From NCBI GenBank assembly GCA_035764725.1, contig DASTYT010000112.1, positions 1 through 64,000 of the forward strand: DNA of 64,000 bases, given 5' to 3'. The notes beneath the pieces are model-generated. The model did not search any database. It was not told the DNA's origin and worked only from the letters and a program-made list of their open reading frames with translations. Each line of letters begins with the position of its first letter. The first letter of the stretch is position 1. The stretch is from Candidatus Methylomirabilota bacterium. Lineage in GTDB: Bacteria > Methylomirabilota > Methylomirabilia > Rokubacteriales > CSP1-6. Positions 24,470-34,352 of this stretch are shown one piece after another. The translations under genes were made by a program, and so were the position numbers.

Positions 24470-25276
24470 ATGAACGCACAGCTGCTCAAGGGACAGACCG
24501 CGCTGGTGACCGGGGCCAGCTCGGGGATCGGCGAGGGCGTGGCGCGCGCGTTGGGCGCGGCCGGCGCGGACGTCGTGGTGAACTACGTGACCAATCCCGA
24601 GGTGGCCGAGCGCGTGGCCGCGGACATCCGCGCGCGCGGCGTACGCGCGCTCGCCATCCGCGCGGATGTCTCGCGCGAGAACGAGGTCCAGGCCATGTTC
24701 GCCGAGATGGCGGGCGCATGGGGCGGCATCGACATCCTCGTCAACAACGCGGGGCTCCAGAAGGACGCCGCCTTCGCCGACATGACCCTCCAGCAGTGGA
24801 ACACCGTGATCGAGGTCAACCTCACCGGCATGTTCCTCTGCTCGCGCGAGGCGGTGCGGCGCATGATCGAGCGGGGCATCCGCAAGGACGTGTCGCGGGC
24901 GGCGGGCAAGATCATCTGCATCTCGTCGGTCCATCAGCGCATTCCCTGGGCGGGCCACGTCAACTACGCCGCGTCGAAGGGCGGGGTGATGGCGTTCATG
25001 GAATCGCTCGCCCAAGAGGTGGCGCCCCACCGGATCCGCGTCAATTCCATCGCGCCGGGGGCCATCCAGACCGCCATCAACCGCGCCGCGTGGGAGACGC
25101 CGGCCGCGCTCAAGGAGCTGCTGCAGCTGATCCCCTACGGCCGCATCGGCCAGCCCGACGACATCGGCAAGGTGTCGGTGTTCCTCGCCTCCGACGACTC
25201 GGACTACATCCACGGACAAACCATCTTCGTCGACGGCGGAATGACGCTCTATCCCGAGTTCGCGCGCGGAGGCTAG
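24470..25276 (+). CDS. Short-chain dehydrogenase (glucose 1-dehydrogenase type)
   Basis: A 268-residue classical SDR. Cofactor motif TGASSGIGEG near residue 13, NNAG near 90, catalytic Ser in CISSVHQ and Tyr-x3-Lys in NYAASKG are all intact. The C-terminal GQTIFVDGGMTLYPEF ending is typical of glucose 1-dehydrogenase-like enzymes. Start ATG 24470 follows GGGGAG; ATG 24455, which coincides with the predicted transcript start, would add five residues. It is two bases from the GMC oxidoreductase, forming a sugar/polyol oxidation pair. Confidence 0.85.
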   Translation: MNAQLLKGQTALVTGASSGIGEGVARALGAAGADVVVNYVTNPEVAERVAADIRARGVRALAIRADVSRENEVQAMFAEMAGAWGGIDILVNNAGLQKDAAFADMTLQQWNTVIEVNLTGMFLCSREAVRRMIERGIRKDVSRAAGKIICISSVHQRIPWAGHVNYAASKGGVMAFMESLAQEVAPHRIRVNSIAPGAIQTAINRAAWETPAALKELLQLIPYGRIGQPDDIGKVSVFLASDDSDYIHGQTIFVDGGMTLYPEFARGG

Positions 25277-25278
25277 AC

Positions 25279-26841
25279 ATGGCGCACTACGACGTGGCGA
25301 TCATCGGCAGCGGAGCGGGTGGCGGCACCCTGGCCTATGCCCTCGCCCCCACCGGCAAGCGCATCCTGCTTCTCGAGCGCGGCGGCTACGTGCCGCGCGA
25401 GCGCGACAACTGGAGCACGCGCGCGGTGAACCTCGAGGGGAAGTACCAGACCAAGGAGGTGTGGCGCGACGCGCAGGGGCGGGAGCTCCACCCTCATACC
25501 AACTACTACGTGGGCGGCAACACGAAGTTCTACGGCGCAGCGCTGTTCCGCCTGCGCCGCGAGGACTTCGGCGAGGTACGGCACTGGGGCGGGATCTCCC
25601 CCGCCTGGCCCATCGGGTACGACGAGCTCGAGCCCTACTACACGCAGGCCGAGCGCCTCTACCACGTGCACGGCCAGCGCGGGGCGGATCCCACGGAGCC
25701 CCCCGCCAGCGCGCCGTACCCGCATCCGCCGGTGAGCCATGAGCCCCGCATCCAGGCCCTCGCCGAGGACTTCATGCGTCAAGGCCTCCAGCCGTTCCCC
25801 GTGCCCCTCGGGATCATGCTGAACGAGCGGAGCCCGCGGAAGAGTGCGTGCATTCGCTGCGCCACGTGCGACGGACATCCGTGCCTGGTCAACGCCAAGT
25901 CCGACGCGCAGGTGGTCTGCGTGGACCCCGCGCTGGAGCATCCGAACGTGATGCTCCTCACCGGAGCCTACGTGGAGCGTCTGGAGACGAGCGCTTCCGG
26001 GCGCGAGGTGACGCGCATCGTGGTGGGGCGCGACGGCCGGCAGGAGGTGCACTCGGCGGACATCGTCGTGGTGTCGGCCGGCGCGATCAACTCGGCGGCG
26101 CTCCTGCTCCGCTCGGCGAGCGGCATGCATCCGAATGGGCTCGCCAACCGCTCGGGCGTGGTCGGCCGGCACTACATGGGGCACGTGAACTCCGTCCACC
26201 TGGCGCTGTCGCGCTGCCCGAATCCGACGGTGTTCCAGAAGACGCTGGCCCTGAACGACTTCTACTGGGGATCCCGAGATTGGGACTTCCCCATGGGCCA
26301 CATCTCGTTCGTGGGCAAGGTCGACGGTCAGACCCTGAAGGCCGGCGCCCCCGCTCTCGCGCCGGGGTGGACCCTCGAGCTCATGGGTCGCCATTCGCTC
26401 GACTTCTGGCTCACCTCCGAGGACCTGCCGGATCCCGACAACCGCGTGACCCTCGACCGGAACGGCAGCATCGTGCTCCACTACACGCCCAACAACACCG
26501 CCGGCCACCAGCACCTCATCGCCACGCTGGAGCGGCTGATGCAGCAGCAGACCAAGTGCGGCATCCACGGTGACGAGTGCCACCAGGGGCTCTTCGCGCG
26601 GAACCTGTTCGTCGGGGAGCGTATCCCGCTGGCCGGCGTCGCGCACCAGAACGGCACCATCCGCTTCGGCCGCGATCCGCAGACGTCCGCGCTGGATCCG
26701 TTCTGCCGCGCCCACGAGGTGGACAACCTCTACGTCGTGGACGCGAGCTTCTTCCCCTCGAGCGGCGCGGTGAATCCGGCCCTGACGGTTATGGCCAACG
26801 CGCTGCGGGTCGCCGATCACCTCAAGACGCGCCTCGCGTGA
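25279..26841 (+). CDS. GMC-family FAD oxidoreductase
   Basis: A 520-residue glucose-methanol-choline oxidoreductase. FAD-binding IIGSGAGGGTLAYAL at the N-terminus, HTNYYVGGNTKFYGAAL and the C-terminal LYVVDASFFPSSGAVNPALTVMANALR with the active-site Asn-Pro. A cysteine-rich stretch ACIRCATCDGHPC (about residues 193-205) is typical of the bacterial subgroup. No signal peptide is evident. It likely oxidises a sugar or polyol together with the SDR upstream. Its last codon overlaps a possible GTG start of the next gene. Confidence 0.85.
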   Translation: MAHYDVAIIGSGAGGGTLAYALAPTGKRILLLERGGYVPRERDNWSTRAVNLEGKYQTKEVWRDAQGRELHPHTNYYVGGNTKFYGAALFRLRREDFGEVRHWGGISPAWPIGYDELEPYYTQAERLYHVHGQRGADPTEPPASAPYPHPPVSHEPRIQALAEDFMRQGLQPFPVPLGIMLNERSPRKSACIRCATCDGHPCLVNAKSDAQVVCVDPALEHPNVMLLTGAYVERLETSASGREVTRIVVGRDGRQEVHSADIVVVSAGAINSAALLLRSASGMHPNGLANRSGVVGRHYMGHVNSVHLALSRCPNPTVFQKTLALNDFYWGSRDWDFPMGHISFVGKVDGQTLKAGAPALAPGWTLELMGRHSLDFWLTSEDLPDPDNRVTLDRNGSIVLHYTPNNTAGHQHLIATLERLMQQQTKCGIHGDECHQGLFARNLFVGERIPLAGVAHQNGTIRFGRDPQTSALDPFCRAHEVDNLYVVDASFFPSSGAVNPALTVMANALRVADHLKTRLA

Positions 26842-26864
26842 GCGCGCGCCCCGGGAGCCTCGCC

Positions 26865-28658
26865 ATGCGGGACACGCTGGGACGGCACTGGCCGGAGTAT
26901 CTGATGGAGGCGGCAGGCCTCGGGCTCTTCATGATCTCGGCCTGCCTCTTCGTCACCCTCATCGAGCATCCCGCCTCGCCCGTGCGACAGGCGATCGCGA
27001 CCCCGATCCTGCGGCGGGTGCTCATGGGGCTCGCCATGGGCCTGACCGCGGCAGGTCTCGTCTACTCGCGATGGGGACAGCGCTCGGGCGCACACCTGAA
27101 CCCGTCCGTGACGCTCGCCTTCCTGCGCCTCGGGAAGGTGGCGCGCTGGGACGCCGGCTTCTATGTGCTGGCCCAGGTCCTGGGCGGCGCGGCGGGTGTC
27201 GCCGTGGCCGGGCTCGCGCTCGGTGGCCTGCTCGATGACCCCGCCGTGAATCACGCCGCGACGCAGCCGGGCGCGCCCGGCGTCCTGGTGGCGTTCGTGG
27301 CGGAGGCGGTGATCTCCTTCGTGCTCATGTCGGTGGTGCTGGCGGCGTCCAACGCGACACCCGTCGCGCCCTTCACCGGGCTCTTCGCCGGTGCGCTCGT
27401 GGCGACGTGCATCACGCTCGAGGCGCCGCTCTCGGGGATGAGCATGAATCCGGCTCGCACCCTGGCCTCCGCGCTGGGCGCGCGCGTCTGGCACGCGCTC
27501 TGGCTCTACTTCATCGCGCCCCCTGTGGGCATGCTCCTCGCCGCCGAAGCCTATCGCCGCCTGGCCGGACCGCGCGGCGTCATCTGCGCGAAGCTCCACC
27601 ACACGCATGGGCAGCGCTGCATCTTCAAGTGCGGCTACGCGATGGGCGCGCTGTGCTTGGTCCTGCTCGGCCAGGTTGGTGGGGCCTCGGCCCAGGCGCC
27701 CGGCACGGCGGTCGGTGAGCCGCGCGCCGCCGCGGTCACCGTGGTCGGCATGACCGTCTCCGACCTCGATCGCTCGGTGGAGTTCTACTCCCGCGTCCTG
27801 GGCTTCGAGAAGGAAGGGGAGACGGAGGTGACGGGCGAGGCGTACGAGCACCTTCAGGGGCTGTTCGGCCTCCGCATGCGCATGGCGCGGCTTCGCCTGG
27901 GGGAGGAGCGCATCGAGCTAACGGAGTATCTGGCGCCGTCGACGGGGCGCCCCATGCCGCCGGACTCGCGCAGCCAGGACCGCTGGTTCCAGCACATCGC
28001 GGTCGTGGTGAGCGACATGGACGCGGCCTATCGTCGGCTGCGCGAGCATCGCGTGCGCCACGCCTCGTCGGGGCCCCAGCGGCTGCCTGACTGGAATCCC
28101 AGCGCCGGCGGCATCCAGGCCTTCTACTTCAAGGATCCGGACGGCCACGTGCTGGAAGTCATCGCCTTCCCGCCCGGCAAGGGCGACCCGCGCTGGCAGC
28201 GGCGGTTCGGGGCGCTCTTTCTCGGCATCGACCACACGGCCATCGTGGTCGCCGACACGGAGGCGAGCCTGGGATTCTATCGGGATACCTTGGGGCTCGC
28301 CGTCGCCGGTAGGAGTGAGAACTACGGGACCGAGCAAGAGCACCTGAACAACGTGTTCGGCGCCCGCCTCCGCATCACCACGCTGCGGGCGGCGGCCGGG
28401 CCCGGCATCGAGCTATTGGAGTATGTGACGCCCGGCGACGGGCGCCCCATGCCGACCGATGCCCGCGCGAACGATCTGATGCACTGGCATACGGGCCTTG
28501 CCGTCGGTAACCTACGGGCGGCGGCGGCGCGGTTGGAGCGACGGCGAGCATCGTTCCTGTCGCCGGGCGTGGTGGAGCTCCCGGACGCCGCGCTGGGCGC
28601 CTCGTCGAGCGTGACCGTGCGAGATCCCGACGGCCACGTCCTGCGGTTGATTCCCTGA
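26865..28658 (+). CDS. Aquaporin/glycerol facilitator fused to a double VOC (glyoxalase-like) protein
   Basis: A single 597-residue frame. Residues about 1-245 are a MIP-family channel with six helices and the two pore boxes GAHLNPSVTLAF (NPS variant) and GMSMNPARTLAS (NPA), ending in the KLHHTHGQRCIFKC tail seen at the end of related aquaporins. Residues about 255-280 (YAMGALCLVLLGQVGGASAQA) look like a signal peptide, followed by two VOC domains (about 290-440 and 450-595: VVGMTVSDLDRSVEFYSRVLGFE and IDHTAIVVADTEASLGFYRDTLG). This looks like two neighbouring genes joined by loss of a stop; ATG 27641 could still start the VOC part alone. ATG 26865 has GGGAG eight bases upstream. Confidence 0.8.
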   Translation: MRDTLGRHWPEYLMEAAGLGLFMISACLFVTLIEHPASPVRQAIATPILRRVLMGLAMGLTAAGLVYSRWGQRSGAHLNPSVTLAFLRLGKVARWDAGFYVLAQVLGGAAGVAVAGLALGGLLDDPAVNHAATQPGAPGVLVAFVAEAVISFVLMSVVLAASNATPVAPFTGLFAGALVATCITLEAPLSGMSMNPARTLASALGARVWHALWLYFIAPPVGMLLAAEAYRRLAGPRGVICAKLHHTHGQRCIFKCGYAMGALCLVLLGQVGGASAQAPGTAVGEPRAAAVTVVGMTVSDLDRSVEFYSRVLGFEKEGETEVTGEAYEHLQGLFGLRMRMARLRLGEERIELTEYLAPSTGRPMPPDSRSQDRWFQHIAVVVSDMDAAYRRLREHRVRHASSGPQRLPDWNPSAGGIQAFYFKDPDGHVLEVIAFPPGKGDPRWQRRFGALFLGIDHTAIVVADTEASLGFYRDTLGLAVAGRSENYGTEQEHLNNVFGARLRITTLRAAAGPGIELLEYVTPGDGRPMPTDARANDLMHWHTGLAVGNLRAAAARLERRRASFLSPGVVELPDAALGASSSVTVRDPDGHVLRLIP

Positions 28659-28672
28659 GAAGGGGGTGAACG

Positions 28673-31327
28673 ATGGCGAACGGCGGCGCAGAGGTCCGGC
28701 GGCTCTCGGAGGCAGACGCCCGGACCGCGCACTGGAAGCGCTGGGGGCCGTATCTCGCCGAGCGCCAGTGGGGGACGGTGCGGGAGGACTACAGCCCCCA
28801 CGGCGACGCATGGGACTACTTCCCCCACGATCACGCGCGGTCGCGGGCCTACCGCTGGGGCGAGGACGGGATTCTCGGCATCTCGGACAACCATCAGCGC
28901 CTCTGCTTCGCGCTCGCCCTGTGGAACGGCCGCGATCCCATCCTCAAGGAGCGCCTCTTCGGCCTTACCGGCACCGAGGGCAATCACGGCGAGGACGTGA
29001 AGGAGTACTACTTCTACCTCGACTCGACACCGACCCACTCCTACATGAAAGGGCTCTACAAGTACCCACAGGCGGCCTTCCCGTACGCCGGGCTGGTGGA
29101 GGAGAACCGGCGCCGGGGCCGCGACGTCCCCGAGTTCGAGCTGATCGACGCCGGTGTCTTCGAGGGCAACCGCTACTGGGACGTGACCGTCGAGTACGCC
29201 AAGGCTGCCGTCGACGACATCCTCGTGCGCATCACCGCGGCGAATCGCGGCCCCGAGGCGGTAGAGCTGCACCTGGCGCCGACGCTCTGGTTCCGCAACA
29301 CGTGGGCCTGGGATGTGGGCGTCAAGCGGCCACGGCTGGCCGCGGGCGTGCGGGGAGCGGATCACGTGACGGTGGACGCCGAGCATCCCACGCTCGGCGC
29401 GCGCCGACTTTTCTGCGAGGGCGCGCCGCCGCTTCTCTTCACCGAGAACGAGACCAACACGGCGCGCCTCTTCGACACCCCCAACGCCACGCCCTACGTC
29501 AAGGACGGCATCGGCCTGGCCATCGTGGGCGGGCATATGGCGGCGGTGAACCCCGCCCAGGTCGGGACCAAGGTGGCCGCGCACTACCGCGTCACCGTGC
29601 CGCCTGGGGGCGAGGCGGTGCTACGTCTCCGGCTGAGCGATCGCGCTCCCGCCGCGGGTCCCTTCGGGGCGGCCTTCGACACCGTCATGCGCGCTCGGTG
29701 CGAAGAGGCGGACGCGTTCTACAAGGCGCTGCTGCCCGGCGAGCGCTCCGAGGACGCCCACCTCGTCATGCGCCAGGTCGCGGCGGGCCTGCTCTGGAGC
29801 AAGCAGTTCTACCACCTCGACGTGCGCCGCTGGCTCGCCGGCGACCCGACCCAGCCGCCGCCGCCGCCCGCGCGGACCGCCGGTCGGGACCACGAGTGGA
29901 CGCATCTCTACAACGAAGACGTGATCTCGATGCCGGACAAGTGGGAGTACCCGTGGTACGCGGCGTGGGATCTCGCCTTCCACACGATCCCGCTCGCCCT
30001 GCTCGATCCCGAGTTCGCCAAGGCGCAGCTCATCCTGTTCCTGCGCGAGTGGTACATGCACCCGAACGGGCAGATCCCCGCGTACGAATGGAACTTCGGC
30101 GACGTGAACCCGCCCGTCCACGCGTGGGCGGCGTGGCGAGTCTACAAGATCGAGCGGCGGCTGCGCGGCAAGGGTGACCGGCAGTTCCTGGAGAAGGTCT
30201 TCCACAAGCTCTTGCTGAACTTCACGTGGTGGGTGAACCGCAAGGATGCCGAGGGCAACAACGTGTTCCAGGGCGGCTTCCTCGGCCTGGACAACATCGG
30301 GGTGTTCGATCGATCCGCCCCGCTGCCCACGGGCGGGCACATCGAGCAGTCGGACGGCACCAGCTGGATGGGCATGTACTCGCTCAACATGCTGGCCATC
30401 GCGCTGGAGCTGGCCCAGGAGGACCCCGCCTACGAGGACGTGGCCAGCAAGTTCTTCGAGCACTTCATGTACATCGCCCACGCCATGCACCATCTGGGTG
30501 GCGACGGGGGCGTGAGCCTCTGGAACGAGGCGGACGGCTTCTACTACGACGTGCTCCACGGCGACGGAGGCGATCCCGTTCCCCTCCGCGTTCGCTCCAT
30601 GGTGGGGCTGATCCCGCTGTTCGCTGTCGAGACCCTCGAGCCCGAGCAGGTGGACCGCCTCGAGGGCTTCAAGCGGCGCATGCAGTGGTTCGTGGACAAT
30701 CGTCCGGATCTGGCCGACCACATCGTGGAAGCGCAGCGGCTCGATGGAAAGATCCGCCGGCTCCTCTCGATCGTGACGCAGCCCCAGCTGCCGCGCGTGC
30801 TGGGCTACATGCTCGACGAGGGCGAGTTCCTGTCGCCGCACGGGATCCGCGCGATGTCCCGCTATCATCGCGAGCACCCCTACGTCCTCGAGCTCGACGG
30901 CATGCAGCACCGGGTGGACTACGAGCCGGCGGAGTCGTCGATCCCGCTTTTCGGCGGGAACTCGAACTGGCGCGGGCCGATCTGGTTTCCGGTGAACTAC
31001 CTCCTCATCGAGTCGCTGCAGAAGTTCCACTGGTTCCTTGGCGAGGGGCTCGCGGTCGAATGCCCGACACGATCGGGCCGGCGCATGAATCTCTGGGACG
31101 TGTCGATGGAGCTCTCGCGCCGCCTCTCGCGCATCTTCCTGCGTGGGCCGGACGGCCGCCGCGCGGCGTTCGGCAGCGTGGAGACCTTCCAGCGCGATCC
31201 GCACTGGCGCGACCTCATCCCGTTCCACGAGTATTTCCACGGGGAGACGGGGGCCGGCCTCGGCGCCAGCCATCAGACGGGCTGGACGGGGCTCGTGGCC
31301 AAGCTCATCGCCCAGAGCGGCGAGTAG
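28673..31327 (+). CDS. GH63-like glucosidase (MGH1-type glycoside hydrolase)
   Basis: An 884-residue glycoside hydrolase of the bacterial GH63-like glucosidase family. Recognisable segments are [18 protein letters not shown] near the N-terminus, [31 protein letters not shown] in the (alpha/alpha)6 barrel, [15 protein letters not shown] and [13 protein letters not shown]. Length and order match the family. No signal peptide, so a cytoplasmic substrate such as a storage glucan or glucosylated osmolyte is likely. GAAGGGGGTG precedes ATG 28673. It ends the operon that includes the SDR, GMC enzyme and aquaporin fusion, supporting a sugar/osmolyte theme. Confidence 0.85.
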   Translation: MANGGAEVRRLSEADARTAHWKRWGPYLAERQWGTVREDYSPHGDAWDYFPHDHARSRAYRWGEDGILGISDNHQRLCFALALWNGRDPILKERLFGLTGTEGNHGEDVKEYYFYLDSTPTHSYMKGLYKYPQAAFPYAGLVEENRRRGRDVPEFELIDAGVFEGNRYWDVTVEYAKAAVDDILVRITAANRGPEAVELHLAPTLWFRNTWAWDVGVKRPRLAAGVRGADHVTVDAEHPTLGARRLFCEGAPPLLFTENETNTARLFDTPNATPYVKDGIGLAIVGGHMAAVNPAQVGTKVAAHYRVTVPPGGEAVLRLRLSDRAPAAGPFGAAFDTVMRARCEEADAFYKALLPGERSEDAHLVMRQVAAGLLWSKQFYHLDVRRWLAGDPTQPPPPPARTAGRDHEWTHLYNEDVISMPDKWEYPWYAAWDLAFHTIPLALLDPEFAKAQLILFLREWYMHPNGQIPAYEWNFGDVNPPVHAWAAWRVYKIERRLRGKGDRQFLEKVFHKLLLNFTWWVNRKDAEGNNVFQGGFLGLDNIGVFDRSAPLPTGGHIEQSDGTSWMGMYSLNMLAIALELAQEDPAYEDVASKFFEHFMYIAHAMHHLGGDGGVSLWNEADGFYYDVLHGDGGDPVPLRVRSMVGLIPLFAVETLEPEQVDRLEGFKRRMQWFVDNRPDLADHIVEAQRLDGKIRRLLSIVTQPQLPRVLGYMLDEGEFLSPHGIRAMSRYHREHPYVLELDGMQHRVDYEPAESSIPLFGGNSNWRGPIWFPVNYLLIESLQKFHWFLGEGLAVECPTRSGRRMNLWDVSMELSRRLSRIFLRGPDGRRAAFGSVETFQRDPHWRDLIPFHEYFHGETGAGLGASHQTGWTGLVAKLIAQSGE

Positions 31328-31333
31328 CGACGC

Positions 31334-32551
31334 TCAGCGGAGCAGCGCCCAACCCAAGAGCAGCGTCACCAGCGTGAGGGGGACGCCCACGCGGGCGTAC
31401 TCCGTGAAGCCGATCTCGACGCGCGCCTCGCGCGCCGCCTCCACCACGATGAGGTTCGCCACCGAGCCGATGAGGGTCAGGTTGCCGGCGAGCGTGGAGG
31501 CCATGGCCACGAGGAGCCAGGCGCGCTGGGAGTCGCCGAGGGTCGCGATGACGGGCTTGAGCAGCAGCACCGCGGGGACGTTGGATACCAGGTTGGAGAG
31601 CGCCGCCGTTACCGCGATGAGCACGGGTGGCTGATGGAGGTTGGCCCGGCGGGCCAGGGCGAGGAGTTCCTCCGCCAGGCCGGAGTCTTCCACCGCCCCG
31701 ATGACCACGAAGAGCCCGGCGAAGAGCACGAGCAGGCCCCAGTTGATCTCGGCGTAGACCTTCTCCGGCTTCACGCGCCGGGTGATCAGCGTGTAGGCCG
31801 CCCCGGCGATGGCCACCAGCGCGATCGGCACGCCGGACAGGAACCCCACGAGCATGACGAGCACGACCGCACTCGTCTTCCACATGAGCGGATAGTGGAG
31901 GGCCAGCCGCTCGTCCGGGCCCACCGGGGCCAGGAAGGCGGGCAGCTGCCGCCGGTACGTGACCCACACCGCCAGAAACACGGCGGCGAGACCGACGAGA
32001 GCGACGGGGGCCTGCGCGAGCAGGAACGCGCGATAGCTCACCCCGGAGTAGCTCCCCACCAGCATGTTCTGCGGATTACCGGTGAGGGTCGCGACGCTAC
32101 CGACATTGGAGGCGGTGGCGAGCGCGATGAGATAGGGCACGGGCGGCAGGCCGTGGCGGCGCGCGAGATCGACGACCAGTGGCGCGAGCACGAGGCACAC
32201 GACGTCGTTGACGAAGAGGGCGGAGAGCACGCCGGCCGCGACGACGAGGAGCGCGAGCAGCGTCACCGGGGTGCGCGCGAGGCGGACGGTCTCGCGCGTC
32301 ACGAGCGCGAAGAAGCCCGAGAGGCGGAGATAGGCGCCCACCACCATCATGCCGAACAGCAGGATGAGCGTGTGGGCGTCCACCGCCGCGACGGCGCGGT
32401 CCCAGGCGATGGCGCCGGTGGCCACCGCGGCGGCCGCGCCCACGATGGCCATGCCCGTGCGATCGATGCGGAAGCCCGGCACCCGGCCCAGGGCGAGGCC
32501 GAGGTAGGTCATGAGGAAGATGGCGAGCGCGAGGGCCCGCGCGACGGTCAC
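31334..32551 (-). CDS. ArsB/NhaD/CitM-superfamily ion transporter
   Basis: A 405-residue membrane protein with about 11 helices of the ion-transporter superfamily. The two inverted family signatures are visible: FVNDVVCLVLAPLV with ATASNVGSVATLTGNPQNML, and LVSNVPAVLLLKPVI with GSVANLIVVEAA. These are shared by ArsB, NhaD and anion transporters, so the substrate (arsenite, sodium/proton, citrate or other anion) is not decided; no ars genes are adjacent. It overlaps the transhydrogenase stop by four bases and is therefore co-translated with it. Confidence 0.8.
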   Translation of the reverse strand: MTVARALALAIFLMTYLGLALGRVPGFRIDRTGMAIVGAAAAVATGAIAWDRAVAAVDAHTLILLFGMMVVGAYLRLSGFFALVTRETVRLARTPVTLLALLVVAAGVLSALFVNDVVCLVLAPLVVDLARRHGLPPVPYLIALATASNVGSVATLTGNPQNMLVGSYSGVSYRAFLLAQAPVALVGLAAVFLAVWVTYRRQLPAFLAPVGPDERLALHYPLMWKTSAVVLVMLVGFLSGVPIALVAIAGAAYTLITRRVKPEKVYAEINWGLLVLFAGLFVVIGAVEDSGLAEELLALARRANLHQPPVLIAVTAALSNLVSNVPAVLLLKPVIATLGDSQRAWLLVAMASTLAGNLTLIGSVANLIVVEAAREARVEIGFTEYARVGVPLTLVTLLLGWALLR

Positions 32552-33954
32552 GAGCGACGTCGGGCCAGCGCGCCCAGCCCGTCGTACGCCGCGTACTTGT
32601 AGGCCTCTCCGAGGCTCGGGTAGTTGAAGACGGCCTCGATGAAAGCGTCGATGCTACCCTGGGCCTGCAGCACCATCACCCCCACGTGGATCAGCTCGGC
32701 GGCGTCCTCGCCCACGATGTGCACGCCCAGCAGCCGGCGGTCGCGCGGGTCGAAGACGAGCTTCACCTGGCCGGCGAGGTCGCCCACGATCTGGCCCCGC
32801 GCGTTGCCGCGATACTCCGCCCGCCCCACGCAGTAGGGGCGCCCGCTCTCGCGACAGCTCTCCTCGGTCTCGCCCACCATCGACACCTCCGGGATGCTGT
32901 AGACGGTGAGGGGGAGCACGCGCGAGACCGCCGTCTTGTAGGCGAAGCCGAAGGCGTGGCAGATCGCCACCCGGCCCTGCTCCATGGAAGTCGCGGCCAG
33001 CCCGGGGAAGCCGATCACGTCGCCCGCCGCGTAGATGTGCGGGACCCGCGTCTGGAAGTGCTCGTTGACCTTGACGTGCCCGCGGTCGTCGACGGCGATG
33101 CCCAGGCCCTCGAGGCCGAGCCCGGCGGTGTTGCCGAGCCGACCCGCCGCCACGAGCACCGCATCCACCTCCAGCGTGGTGCCGCTCTTGAGGTCGAGGC
33201 GCACCGCGTCCGGCTCGGTCCGCGCCGCCGTCACCCCGTCGCCCAGCGCGAAACGGACGCCGAGCAGCTCCATCTGGAGACGCAGCCGATCGGCGGTCTC
33301 GGCGTCGAGGAAGCCGAGCAGCCGCGGGCGGCCGTCGATCATCTGCACGGCGATGCCGAGCACGGCGAAGATGCACGCGTACTCGCAGCCGATGACCCCG
33401 GCCCCCACCACGGCGAGGCGCCGGGGGAGCCGGTTCATCGTCAGGATCGAGTCGCTGTCGTAGAAGCGCGGATCCTCGGTGGGCAAATCGGTGCCGCGAT
33501 TGGGGACGGAGCCGGTGGCGATGAGGATCACCGGCGCACGGAGGCGTATCTCGCCGGCGGGCGCGCCGCTCACCACCACCGTATGGACGTCCTCGAAGCG
33601 TCCGGTGCCGCGGATGAGGTCGATCCCGTGGCGGGCCACGTTGCGCTCGACGGCGCCGCGGAGGGAGTCCACGACCTCGCGCTCGCGGTGCATGAAGTGG
33701 CCGATGGTCAGGTCGTCGCCCAGCTGATAGTCCACGCCGTAGAGCCCGCGCTGGCGGATGCCGGAGTAGTAGAGCGCGGTCTCGCGCAGGGTCTTCGACG
33801 GCACCGTGCCGGTGTTGACGCCAGCGCCCCCGAGGTACCGTGCGCGCTCCACCAGGGCCACGTGTTTTCCGAAGTACGCGGCCTGGGCGGCCGCCTTCTC
33901 GCCGGCGGGCCCGGATCCGATCACGATGAGGTCGTAAGCGCGAGGCTCGGACAT
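32548..33954 (-). CDS. sthA: Soluble NAD(P) transhydrogenase SthA-type flavoprotein
   Basis: A 468-residue pyridine-nucleotide oxidoreductase. FAD motif IVIGSGPAGEKAAAQAAYFG, NAD motif AVVGAGVIGCEYACIFAVLG, and the C-terminal dimerisation domain. The active-site helix reads GGAGVNTGTVPSKTLRE: the redox CxxxxC of lipoamide dehydrogenase and glutathione reductase is absent, as in SthA. It would balance NADPH and NADH in the cytoplasm. It is coupled by four-base overlap to the ion transporter. The 398 bases upstream (33955-34352) hold its unassigned promoter, no recognisable gene, and the tandem repeat at 34245. Confidence 0.85.
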   Translation of the reverse strand: MSEPRAYDLIVIGSGPAGEKAAAQAAYFGKHVALVERARYLGGAGVNTGTVPSKTLRETALYYSGIRQRGLYGVDYQLGDDLTIGHFMHREREVVDSLRGAVERNVARHGIDLIRGTGRFEDVHTVVVSGAPAGEIRLRAPVILIATGSVPNRGTDLPTEDPRFYDSDSILTMNRLPRRLAVVGAGVIGCEYACIFAVLGIAVQMIDGRPRLLGFLDAETADRLRLQMELLGVRFALGDGVTAARTEPDAVRLDLKSGTTLEVDAVLVAAGRLGNTAGLGLEGLGIAVDDRGHVKVNEHFQTRVPHIYAAGDVIGFPGLAATSMEQGRVAICHAFGFAYKTAVSRVLPLTVYSIPEVSMVGETEESCRESGRPYCVGRAEYRGNARGQIVGDLAGQVKLVFDPRDRRLLGVHIVGEDAAELIHVGVMVLQAQGSIDAFIEAVFNYPSLGEAYKYAAYDGLGALARRRS

Positions 33955-34244
33955 ATTGCTCGAATCATTAACACGGATGCAATGCGAGCGCCTCGTATTC
34001 GTCCCACCGAAGTTGCCAGCCCACTGCCGGTAGCTTGGGCTTCTACACGGTAAAGCTGACTGCCGCGGTAATGTCTCGCTGCGACGCTCCGGCGCGACGT
34101 TGACGATTTGAGTACCTGACTACCCAGGCCGCGCGTGGTCGGCTACGCGCGCCCGCGCCATCGCTCACCCATTGCCTGCGTTCAAGGGCGTGGCACATGC
34201 CTTGCTGCCGAGAAAGCGCCATGTTCGAGCGTGGGCGCCCGGGG

Positions 34245-34284
34245 GGACGAGGCTCTATAGTTCTGGACGAGGCTCTATAGTTCT
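34245..34284. repeat. Perfect tandem duplication of a 20-base unit
   Basis: A 20-base unit (starts GGACGAGGCTCTATAG, ends TTCT) occurs twice back to back at 34245-34264 and 34265-34284, followed by a partial third-like GGAGATCTATAG. It lies about 70 bases before the truncated epimerase and may mark a rearrangement or assembly junction. Confidence 0.8.
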
Positions 34285-34352
34285 GGAGATCTATAGGGCA
34301 TGATGGGTCGGCACGTATCGATGGGCGCCGCGCTTGCGCTCAGCTCATCAAC

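Noticed and set aside
32548..33954. Dihydrolipoamide dehydrogenase or mercuric reductase
   Set aside because: The redox-active CxxxxC is replaced (GGAGVNTGTVPSK), which points to the SthA-type transhydrogenase group.
34278..34280. TAG upstream of the truncated epimerase as a recoded stop extending the gene
   Set aside because: The sequence before the TAG shows no Rossmann motif or other epimerase homology, so read-through would not restore the missing half.
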